A stretch of 64,000 nucleotides of DNA from Catalinimonas alkaloidigena (lineage in GTDB: Bacteria; Bacteroidota; Bacteroidia; Cytophagales; Cyclobacteriaceae). Below are positions 16,613 through 24,167 of this stretch, piece after piece. The stretch is from assembly GCF_029504655.1 (NCBI RefSeq), contig NZ_JAQFIL010000001.1, positions 1,121,001 to 1,185,000 of the forward strand, written 5' to 3'. Position 1 is the stretch's first letter; each line of letters starts with the position of its first letter. The translations under genes were made by a program, and so were the position numbers. Below the pieces are notes generated by a model. It did no database searches. It was given only the letters and a program-made list of their open reading frames with translations, and was not told where the DNA came from.

Positions 16613-17093
16613 GACTCTCTTTGTGAAGGCTTTAATACCGCAATAGAGTGACCTCATTTTGGAAATGCAGACGCCTGGGCCCGGCAAACCTTAGCTGATC
16701 ATTTGTACAAATCTTCGCATGGCTACAAAGCATCCCTTCAGCATTCATATCCCCGATTCGGCCCATTTTGCAATCAAGGGGGCTACCAAGTGAATTGATA
16801 TTGGACGTTTTACGCCTAAAATGTAATATTCCGCTGTCCTAAAAGTGATGATTTACACGTAAGATTCCTCATAGACAGTATCTACAGGGCTTGTTTTACA
16901 CCTGAAACGGAGGGAGTAGGTATTGCAATTGTCCATTCTGAGCTAAAATATCCTGTTTTAAAGTGAAGTGTTATTTTTTAGGGCTAAGGTGTGGCACTCA
17001 TGCTCTCATTTATGACAAATCTATTGTTACAAACAATCAAGCAGGTTGCGGGTTAGTCTTAATCGATGTAAACCCATAATTATACTGAAAAGA
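16613..17093. other. Gene-free stretch with a short possible gene remnant
   Basis: No intact frame. A short open stretch at 16719-16793 reads ATKHPFSIHIPDSAHFAIKG, which resembles the start of epoxide-hydrolase N-terminal domains, but 25 codons are too few to be sure. The rest, up to the thiol peroxidase start, shows nothing recognisable. Confidence 0.3.
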
Positions 17094-17594
17094 ATGGCTG
17101 AAATAACGCTTGGGGGCAATCCCATACATACCCTTGGTAAGCTTCCTGCTGTAGGAGAACTGGCTCCGGATGCAGTACTTACGAAAAATGATCTAAAAAG
17201 AGTCTCCCTCAAAGATTTTCGTGGTGCTAAACTCGTACTGAATATCTTTCCCAGCCTCAATACTTCAGTTTGTGCTACTTCAGTGAGGGAGTTCAACAAA
17301 AGAGCAGGGGCGTTGGGAAATACCAAAGTGCTCTGTATTTCCCGTGATTTGCCTTTTGCCCAGGCGCAGTTTTGTGGTGCGGAAGGTATAGAAAATGCGA
17401 TCACACTTTCGGACTTTGCTCAGGGAGAGTTTGGAAAAAATTATCACCTGGAAATCATTGATGGTCCTTTCGCAGCATTGCATTCACGTGCAGTAATCGT
17501 AGTAGATGAAGAAGGCAGAATTGTTTAAAAAGAACAGGTAGGAGAGATAGATGAAGAACCTGATTATGATGCGGCTCTTGCTGCCCTGAAATAA
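17094..17594 (+). pseudogene. tpx: Thiol peroxidase Tpx with premature stop codon near the C-terminus
   Basis: From ATG 17094 the frame encodes MAEITLGGNPIHTLGKLP, the peroxidatic cysteine in NTSVCATSVREFN and the resolving cysteine in PFAQAQFCGAEG, as in 2-Cys Tpx enzymes that reduce peroxides with thioredoxin. A TAA at 17526-17528 interrupts the frame after EEGRIV. Directly after it, in the same frame, KEQVGEIDEEPDYDAALAAL leads to a second TAA at 17592-17594, giving the normal Tpx length of about 166 residues. The usual residue at the stop is tyrosine (IVYKEQV), so a single TAT/TAC to TAA change explains it. The truncated 144-residue product lacks the last strand and helix. Confidence 0.9.
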
Positions 17595-17720
17595 ATATGA
17601 GAAACGTCATGCTTAAGTCTGCATACAAATGGTTAAGCAGATTTCTTTACAGACATCTTAGACTATTGCCTTAGCTGAGGCATGCGAATGTACAGTATCA
17701 CGCTTTAATGAACCAATTAC

Positions 17721-19268
17721 ATGAAACTTGCCGCTATAGACATTGGAACCAACTCAATTCACATGGTAATCGCCGAGGCAGCCCATAAAAATAGCTTTCA
17801 GATTATTGATCGTGAAAAAGAGATGGTTAAGCTGGGTGTAGGGGTTTTTTCAACCAATCGCCTGAGTGAACGTGCATTTAAGGAAGGCTTAGAGACCATC
17901 AAGCGTTATGTGCAGTTGGCCGACCAGCGTGGTGCTGATGAAATTATTACCGCTGCTACCAGTGCTACTCGCGAAGCCCATAATGGCAGTGATTTTTTGA
18001 ATGAACTTGTCCGGCAGACTGGTATTTCGCCCGAAGTAATTTCGGGTGGAAAAGAAGCACGGTTGATCTTCAAGGCAGTACGAAACGAAATAGCGCTACG
18101 GGGTGAGAATGCGATGATTATTGATATTGGGGGAGGGAGTACTGAGATAGTTGTTGGCAATGAAAAAGAAATTCTGATGGGCAAAAGCATGAAGCTAGGG
18201 GTACTGCGCCTGCTGGATATGTTTAATGGAGACAATACAGTAGGAGAAGAAGCCCTGGGGGTACTACAGGCACACATTCGTTTTGTAGCCCAAAGCATCA
18301 TGACTGAGGCAAAAGAGATTGGCTTTACCAGGATAATAGGTACTTCAGGAACCATACGAACACTGGGCGAAGCTGCCCATATTGCTGCCGGAGGGAAGTC
18401 CATGAAATCTGTCAATGCTGAAGTAGTTAAGTTGAATGATCTGGACAATCTCACCAAAGAACTACTGAAAATGAAGGCTGAAAAGCGGGCTGAGATCAAC
18501 GCGATAGGGGAGAAGAGGGCAGATGCCATCCATCTGGGCGGAGCCCTGCTGGTCCAGCTACTTCAGATGGCAGGGGTAGAGGAGATAACCTTATGTGATG
18601 CCTCTCTTAGAGAAGGGCTGATATTGGACTACCTGGATAATCATGCACAAAATATCGCTGACTTTCCGGAGTCGCAGGATTTAAGACATCGTTCGGCTTT
18701 CCAACTTGCGCATCAATTTAATGTAGACTGGCAGCAAAAAATTCATGTAGCCTCTCTTTCACTTCAGCTCTTTGACCAGACGCAAAAGTTGCATGAGCTT
18801 GAACATTTTGAAAGAGATATTCTAGAGTACGCATCCTTACTGCACAGTGTGGGGCAGTATATCCGTTTTGAGCATTATCACAAACACTCCCGCTACATCA
18901 TCGCCCATGCCGGTCTGAGAGGTTTTAATGACGAGGAAATTTTGCTTATCAGTCATGTGGCACGTTACCATCGTAAGGCCGAGCCCAAGAAGAAACATAA
19001 GAAGTACAAGAAGCTTTCCAAGCGTCAGAGAAAGGTAGTGAAGGTTTTATCAGCCGTATTAAGAGTGGCGGTAAGCCTTGACCGTACCAAGAATCAACTG
19101 GTAAAAGAAGTAGCCTGTAAGCACGCCAAGAAAAAGCTGGTACTACAAGTAGCAGGACGTCCTGAAAATATGAAACTGGAACTCTGGGCTACCCGCAAGC
19201 ATGTAGATCCGCTGGCAAAAGCACTAAAAAAAGAAGTGTCGGTTGAAGCTATTCCCGGTGACCTATAG
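17721..19268 (+). CDS. Ppx/GppA exopolyphosphatase / pppGpp phosphatase
   Basis: A 515-residue cytoplasmic phosphatase. The N-terminal actin-like fold (ASKHA) has AAIDIGTNSIHMVIAE, DREKEMVKLGVGVF, AATSATREAHNG, the phosphate loop MIIDIGGGSTEIVVG and GTSGTIRTLGEAA. The C-terminal region (about residues 320-515) contains an HD-like domain with LLHSVGQYIRFEHYHKHSRY and SHVARYHRK. The architecture is that of the long Ppx/GppA enzymes that degrade polyphosphate and pppGpp. Which activity dominates cannot be read from sequence. The gene stands alone between two disrupted genes but appears intact. Confidence 0.92.
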   Translation: MKLAAIDIGTNSIHMVIAEAAHKNSFQIIDREKEMVKLGVGVFSTNRLSERAFKEGLETIKRYVQLADQRGADEIITAATSATREAHNGSDFLNELVRQTGISPEVISGGKEARLIFKAVRNEIALRGENAMIIDIGGGSTEIVVGNEKEILMGKSMKLGVLRLLDMFNGDNTVGEEALGVLQAHIRFVAQSIMTEAKEIGFTRIIGTSGTIRTLGEAAHIAAGGKSMKSVNAEVVKLNDLDNLTKELLKMKAEKRAEINAIGEKRADAIHLGGALLVQLLQMAGVEEITLCDASLREGLILDYLDNHAQNIADFPESQDLRHRSAFQLAHQFNVDWQQKIHVASLSLQLFDQTQKLHELEHFERDILEYASLLHSVGQYIRFEHYHKHSRYIIAHAGLRGFNDEEILLISHVARYHRKAEPKKKHKKYKKLSKRQRKVVKVLSAVLRVAVSLDRTKNQLVKEVACKHAKKKLVLQVAGRPENMKLELWATRKHVDPLAKALKKEVSVEAIPGDL

Positions 19269-19308
19269 CGTATCTATGGAATAGTAAAGTGAATACTATA
19301 AACATTAG

Positions 19309-20173
19309 CTACTCTACATCCTGGAGCTTAGCTTTAATGGGTTTTTCTATTTTTTCATGTATTAGCGGCGGATGCTTCCGGTACGGCTGAAAAGGAATCA
19401 TAAGTAAATTAGATAAACGGTCATGCTCTACTACTTTCATATGGGTATCAATGCCATAGTTTAGCATTTTTGTATGCTTTACTTTACGATAAGTACCAAA
19501 AATCCTGTCCCAAAACGCGAAAATATTTCCGTAGTTGGAGTCGGTAAGCGGTTGTTGATAATGGTGATGCACCTTGTGCATATTTGGGGTAATAAATATG
19601 TAGGAGAATAGCCGGTCAGCCTTCTCCGGCATTTGTATGTTAGCATGGGTAAGATGAGCAAACAGTACCGAGAGACTTTGATATAGCATGACAATCCCTA
19701 TCGGCGCACCAATGAGTATAACAGCCAATGCGGAAAACTGTCTCTCCAGGATGATGGCGTAGCCCGGTAGTCACGTCTACCGTAGTATCACTATGATGCA
19801 CCAGGTGGAACTTCCACATCCACCTCACCTGATGCTCCAGCCAGTGAACAAAGTAAGCGCCGATCAGATCCAGGAGCAACACCCCCACTACAATTTGTGT
19901 CCAGAGTGGCAAATCTACCAGATATAACAATCCGATCTGGCGGGAAGAAGTAAAATCAGAAGCCCAGAGGAGTACTCCGGCCAGGCCAAAGCCGATGATC
20001 ATAGTGGTGAGCGTGAAGAAAAGGTTGAGCCCTGCATGTCGCACTTTTTTGTAGCGGAAGCGGAATAAAGGCAATATTCCTTCCAATACCCAGAAGAAAA
20101 CAATCCCCCCTATCAACAGTGAAGCTCTGAAACTAGTGGGAATTTCGGTAAAGAAATTAATCAGCGATTCCAT
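19309..20173 (-). pseudogene. Sterol desaturase/fatty acid hydroxylase family protein, frameshifted
   Basis: The upstream frame (start 20173) gives four hydrophobic segments and the di-iron histidine motifs HWLEH, KFHLVHHSD and GLRHHPGETVFR. It then loses the family pattern. The other frame, open from about 19740 leftward to 19309, continues as LAVILIGAPIGIVMLYQSLS, AHLTHANI, and the last motifs NMHKVHHHYQQP and DSNYGNIFAFWDRIFGT. Together they form one complete protein of about 287 residues with all expected histidine boxes. The break lies at about 19730-19740 and is explained by one missing base or one extra pair. Family members hydroxylate or desaturate lipid chains in the membrane; the substrate here is unknown. 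Confidence 0.88.
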
Positions 20174-20192
20174 AAGGCTTAGGTCTTAGATC

Positions 20193-20219
20193 ATCCTATG
20201 GCTGGAGCTATCATAGGAT
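20193..20219. repeat. Perfect 8-bp inverted repeat between genes
   Basis: ATCCTATG at 20193-20200 is repeated inverted as CATAGGAT at 20212-20219 around an 11-base loop. There is no T-run on either strand, so it is not a standard intrinsic terminator. It could be a weak terminator or an operator. Confidence 0.4.
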
Positions 20220-20229
20220 ATCCAATAGT

Positions 20230-20535
20230 CTACTCGGGTTTAAACCTCAGCTTCTCCAGCATCTCAGGAGAAATACTCTCAGCATAAGCTCCATAAGCGT
20301 CTACCAGTATACCCTTATCTCCTACACTGGTTTTGATCGCATAGAGTACCTCATTATCGTCAGGGTTGCTCATACCTTCAAAGCGGTATGTTTCCTGAAT
20401 TTCAAACTCTTTGGGCCTGTAGTACATGTTTAGGTGTTTACAGTAGATTTTATCTTTTTCCAGGTTAAAATCGTGTTGATAGCCTTCAGTGCGTAGTGCT
20501 TTGATAGCTTCCTGCAAAGTGTCATAACTTTTCAT
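20230..20535 (-). CDS. Small conserved protein of unknown function (about 100 residues)
   Basis: A 101-residue soluble protein with no signal peptide. It contains CKHLNMYYRPKEFEIQETYR, FEGMSNPDDNEVLYAIKT and GILVDAYGAYAESISPEML. I recognise it as a small protein widespread in Bacteroidota that some databases label phosphoribosylpyrophosphate synthetase. It is far too short and lacks the PRPP-binding loop, so that label is not supported. The alternating pattern suggests a compact alpha/beta fold. It is monocistronic, reading toward the disrupted desaturase gene. Confidence 0.75.
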   Translation of the reverse strand: MKSYDTLQEAIKALRTEGYQHDFNLEKDKIYCKHLNMYYRPKEFEIQETYRFEGMSNPDDNEVLYAIKTSVGDKGILVDAYGAYAESISPEMLEKLRFKPE

Positions 20536-20685
20536 AATGATATTAATTGTTTAAGCTATCCTAATATAGCTTTTGTTGAGAATAAATATGGCTAAGTAGG
20601 GTGGAAAAAAGATGAATTTATGGCAAATTCGTGAAGTCTTATGTCAATCTTTCGTTAAATTATAAGCAGTAGAAAACTAACCATC

Positions 20686-21339
20686 ATGCTATTCATCAAA
20701 AGAACTGCTGTATTGCTCGGGTTTGTACTGCTCATTACATCCTGTTATTATACAATTGTAGTACTGGAAGCACGTAATGAAACGCCTCGTATAGTTCAAA
20801 GCATCATAGATTCAGATAAGATCAAACTCAAGTTGGCTGACTTTACTGAACGGCAGATTGATATACTTTTATCCGTGCAGGACCCTAAATTCTATGAGCA
20901 TAAAGGCATTGACCTGAAAACTCCGGGAGCAGGAAAAACTACCCTCGCCCAGGGCTTGTGCAAGTTTTATTATTTTGATGGGTTTAAAAGAGGCTGGGAT
21001 AAGATCAAGCTGATGCTCATCACCCGCTATGCATTTGACCCCCTTGTTACCAAGGATACACAGATGTTACTGATTATCAATGACATCTATCTTGGTTCTT
21101 ATCAGGGGCAGCATATCAGAGGGTTTGAAGATGCAGCTCAGGTATATTTTGACAAAACTTTTAAAGAGCTGAGTGAAGACGAATACATCTCGCTGGTAGC
21201 CATGATACGTCGCCCCAATGGAGATAACATCAAGAAGAAGCCAAAAGAGCACGAGCTTAGGGTGATGCGAGTCAACAGATTTCTAAAGGGAGAGTATACC
21301 CCCCAGGATAACAGTGATCAGTTTTACGACAGAGATTAA
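20686..21339 (+). CDS. GT51-like transglycosylase domain protein lacking the catalytic glutamate
   Basis: A 217-residue protein with an N-terminal hydrophobic segment ending LLITSC (possible lipobox), so envelope-located. The region LLSVQDPKFYEHKGIDLKTP aligns with motif 1 of peptidoglycan glycosyltransferases (normally EDxxFxxHxG), and GAGKTTLAQGLCKFYYF aligns with the motif 2 region GxSTxTQQ. Later, FINxxYLG-like and AAQVYFDKTFKELSEDEYISLVAMI fit motifs 4-5. The catalytic Glu that starts motif 1 is Gln here (VQD instead of VED), and motif 2 is also altered. The protein is therefore either a specialised or a non-catalytic homologue. No transpeptidase domain is present. Confidence 0.75.
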   Translation: MLFIKRTAVLLGFVLLITSCYYTIVVLEARNETPRIVQSIIDSDKIKLKLADFTERQIDILLSVQDPKFYEHKGIDLKTPGAGKTTLAQGLCKFYYFDGFKRGWDKIKLMLITRYAFDPLVTKDTQMLLIINDIYLGSYQGQHIRGFEDAAQVYFDKTFKELSEDEYISLVAMIRRPNGDNIKKKPKEHELRVMRVNRFLKGEYTPQDNSDQFYDRD

Positions 21340-21417
21340 CTTCACCGTTCTGCCACTTCCAATTTTCAGAATGCGTTTTATGTACCTACCTTTGCGCTTA
21401 TTTTGAAATCATAAGCT

Positions 21418-22626
21418 TTGAGTAAAAAAATTATTGTGTGCGGTGGGGGGGCTTCCGGCTTCTTTACAGCGATTAATATTGCCAGTAAACACCCTGATTA
21501 TCAGCTTATATTGCTGGAAAAGACCAATAAGGTGCTGAGCAAGGTCAAGATTTCGGGAGGAGGACGCTGTAATGTGACCAACGCAAGGTCCAAGCCTTCC
21601 GATCTTGTGAAGTTTTATCCCCGTGGACAAAAGAAGTTACATTCCATCTTTAAATCATTTTCTACCAGTGATATGGTGGAGTGGCTGGATAAATCCGGCG
21701 TAAAAACACATACTGAAGCGGACCTGCGGATGTTTCCCGTCAGTAACTCTTCCCAGACTATTATAGATTGCTTTATGGAGGCAGCCCATGAAACGGGGGT
21801 GGAGATCAGAAAAAACTGTGGGCTAACAGGCTTCTCGCAGACTAAGAAGGGATGGAAAGTAGAAACTCAGCAGGGCGAAACATTAGAAGCCGATGCACTG
21901 GTCATTGCGACCGGCTCCGCTCCTTCGGTTTGGAAGATACTGGGGAAGATGGGACTTGCGGTAGAGAAAGCAGTGCCCTCACTCTTTACTTTTAATATCA
22001 AAGATTCCCGGCTGCAGGGCTTGTCCGGGATGAGCTTCGGTGATGTGAGCATACGAATTAGCGGAACCAAATTAGAAGAACAGGGCCCCTTACTGATTAC
22101 CCACTGGGGGTTGAGCGGACCGGCTGTACTCAAGCTCTCAGCCTGGGGAGCCAGGTGGATGGAGGAACAAAAGTACCGGTTTAATGTTCAGCTTAATTTT
22201 CTCCCTACATCCAACTTTGAGCAGTTTCGTGAAGAACTGCTCAGTTTTAAAGCCACTCATCCCGGTCGCAAAGTTAAGAACTTTCAAAAAGAAGAAATTC
22301 CTAAGCGTTATTGGGAGTGCATATTAAGTTTTCTGGACATTAATCCTGATCTTACTTTTGGAGAACTGCCCAACAAAATGATCAACAAGCTGACCGTGGA
22401 GATAATGCAGGCTGGCTTTGAGGTTAGAGGGAAAAGCACATTTAAAGAAGAGTTTGTCACCTGTGGGGGAGTGGCACTCGCTGAAGTAGACTTGAAAACC
22501 ATGGAAGCCAAACGCTTCCCCGGGCTCTACTTTAGTGGTGAAGTGCTGGATATAGACGCCCTTACGGGTGGGTTTAACTTTCAGTCCTGCTGGTCTACTG
22601 CCTGGCTGATTTCTGAAATGATTTAG
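21418..22626 (+). CDS. HI0933/YhiN-family FAD-dependent oxidoreductase
   Basis: A 402-residue flavoprotein. The Rossmann dinucleotide fold IIVCGGGASGFFTAINIA is at the very N-terminus, followed by the family signature KVKISGGGRCNVTNA, LVIATGSAPSVW and the C-terminal FSGEVLDIDALTGGFNFQ. These match the HI0933-like family (PF03486), broadly conserved but of poorly defined function. Translation must begin at TTG 21418, because an in-frame stop lies directly upstream and the GGGASG loop begins only nine residues in. All FAD-contact motifs appear intact. Confidence 0.92.
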   Translation: MSKKIIVCGGGASGFFTAINIASKHPDYQLILLEKTNKVLSKVKISGGGRCNVTNARSKPSDLVKFYPRGQKKLHSIFKSFSTSDMVEWLDKSGVKTHTEADLRMFPVSNSSQTIIDCFMEAAHETGVEIRKNCGLTGFSQTKKGWKVETQQGETLEADALVIATGSAPSVWKILGKMGLAVEKAVPSLFTFNIKDSRLQGLSGMSFGDVSIRISGTKLEEQGPLLITHWGLSGPAVLKLSAWGARWMEEQKYRFNVQLNFLPTSNFEQFREELLSFKATHPGRKVKNFQKEEIPKRYWECILSFLDINPDLTFGELPNKMINKLTVEIMQAGFEVRGKSTFKEEFVTCGGVALAEVDLKTMEAKRFPGLYFSGEVLDIDALTGGFNFQSCWSTAWLISEMI

Positions 22627-22697
22627 TTTGAATAATTATAACTAATAGGATATAATATAGTATTTTTGGGGCTTTAACTTCGTGAAAATGCTATTCT

Positions 22698-23327
22698 ATG
22701 GCTTTCAGGGTACTTATTGTCACTTTTCTTTTCAAATTCATTTCACCCGCTTTTGCTCAGACTGAAGGTATTAAAGTAGGTGCATATTCCAGTTTTTACA
22801 GTTTTATAGAAAATAGACCCATTCCAGGAATATCAGTAAGCATAGTAGAAGCTGATAATTCTAGAGACCGACTTTTTGTCCCATTTACGTTACTTAGATT
22901 TGAAGCCCCTTTTAAAATAAAAAGGAAAGAATATGCGAAGAGTAGACTTTGGGGCTTCTATGATGGAAATAATCTTTACATCAGTTCAAAAAATTATACA
23001 CTATCAACGATAGTAAGATTCAGTAAAATCCTTCACCTGGGCAGATACGCGTATTTCAGAGGAACAGAAGAAATCTCAAATAAGACAAACTGGGCAATAG
23101 GGGGATTAATAGGGACCATACCTATAGGAAGTTATTTTGTGCTCGATATGAGTAATGGAGATGTTTTTCCGCTAACGATAGAAACATTAAAAATTATTTT
23201 GAGAGATAATCCTGATTTGTATCAAAAACTCGAAAAAGACCCAAATGGAGCAAACAATCTGTTAAAGTACATAGAAAAATTTAACAGTTTATTTCGTATC
23301 AAAGAAGAAAGTTATATCAAACAATAA
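22698..23327 (+). CDS. Secreted protein of unknown function
   Basis: A 209-residue protein with a signal peptide (hydrophobic residues 4-20, ending PAFAQ). The rest alternates short beta-like strands, with WAIGGLIGTIPIGSYFVLDM in the middle and an acidic, helical C-terminus. No family is recognised. Base composition is more AT-rich than in the neighbouring flavoprotein gene. It is followed by a decayed gene region. Confidence 0.6.
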   Translation: MAFRVLIVTFLFKFISPAFAQTEGIKVGAYSSFYSFIENRPIPGISVSIVEADNSRDRLFVPFTLLRFEAPFKIKRKEYAKSRLWGFYDGNNLYISSKNYTLSTIVRFSKILHLGRYAYFRGTEEISNKTNWAIGGLIGTIPIGSYFVLDMSNGDVFPLTIETLKIILRDNPDLYQKLEKDPNGANNLLKYIEKFNSLFRIKEESYIKQ

Positions 23328-23439
23328 CTTCTTCAAGGTTTGCGAATGCTTATCAACTACTGTCCCGAGACCTAGCTTCGTGATCAATGCTTCACTCGGT
23401 CTTTGCTCAGCACTTTGTTTCGCATGAAATATTAAAACA

Positions 23440-23937
23440 CTACCTTCCCCAAAGCTTTTTTATGCTCTGTCTCATCTCGGGGATCAGCGGAGGGAGCATG
23501 GCAATATTGAGCAAGGCACCGGCAATGCAATACGTGTATGCCTTCTTCTGCTTAAAGATGATGTTGATCATATAATTGATGCCTCCTGCTACCGAACTGA
23601 TAATAATACCGCCCAGTAGCACGTCAAAAATAGGATGACGGCCGGATTTTTAACTGCCAGCTGCTGAAGCCAGCACAATATTAAGCGCATAAAGTAGCAG
23701 GCTGACTGGGCCATCAGGTACACCTATTACGTAAGCGTCCTTAGCGCCATTAGCTTTCTCGGAGTCAAATATTCTTCCGGGCAAATCAGGCATAGGTCGG
23801 ATCATACCCAACTGGTAAAAAGAGATGATGATAAAGTCAAGCATTCCAAAGCTGGAAAGCAATGCAATCTGTCACCTTCTCTTCAGCGACCTATTTTGAC
23901 CGTGGAGCAGTTCCCGGCGAATGGCGTTGATATTCAT
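23440..23937 (-). pseudogene. Small membrane protein (VKOR-like?) with two in-frame stop codons
   Basis: One continuous minus-strand frame from ATG 23937 to the stop at 23440 is broken only by TGA at 23872-23874 and TAA at 23650-23652. It reads MNINAIRRELLHGQN, stop, IALLSSFGMLDFIIISFYQL, PDLPGRIFDSEKANGAKDAY, VIGVPDGPVSLLLYALNI, stop, then GRHPIFDVLLGGIIISSVAG and FKQKKAYTYCIAGALLNIAM. Four hydrophobic helices, the PD-P-FDS-K segment and the late YC pair resemble a branch of vitamin-K-epoxide-reductase-like proteins, but I hold that assignment with low confidence. Restored length is 165 residues. Because the frame is preserved, these are point mutations (for example CGA to TGA), not indels. 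Confidence 0.65.
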
Positions 23938-24034
23938 CAGTATGAAATTAATGATTAGATTTTTTAAACACCGAGATTGGGCAATTGTTGGGGTAAGCAC
24001 TTCAATGAAAGCACTATGCTTGCATGTCCCAGAC

Positions 24035-24051
24035 TCCCCCAAAGTGGGGGA
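24035..24051. repeat. GC-rich hairpin upstream of the propeller kinase gene
   Basis: TCCCCC and GGGGGA flank AAAGT, giving a 6-bp perfect stem followed on the plus strand by AATTTTAT. It stands out in an AT-rich 230-base spacer and may act as a terminator or leader structure. No gene ends just before it on the plus strand. Confidence 0.45.
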
Positions 24052-24167
24052 ATTTTATATGAATAGCTTCTAAAAATTTCCCAAAGCATTGATATTCTTA
24101 GCATAAGGTTAAAGCTTAGTTCAGGAATCCATATCTTAGTAAACTGTTCAGTATCAGTTAGCTGCTT

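Noticed and set aside
17906..18529. 207-codon minus-strand frame inside the Ppx/GppA gene
   Set aside because: Shadow of the real gene: serine/proline/arginine-rich and without motifs, while the plus frame has clear phosphatase signatures.
20230..20535. Label phosphoribosylpyrophosphate synthetase for the 101-residue protein
   Set aside because: No PRPP-binding loop and one third of the required length.
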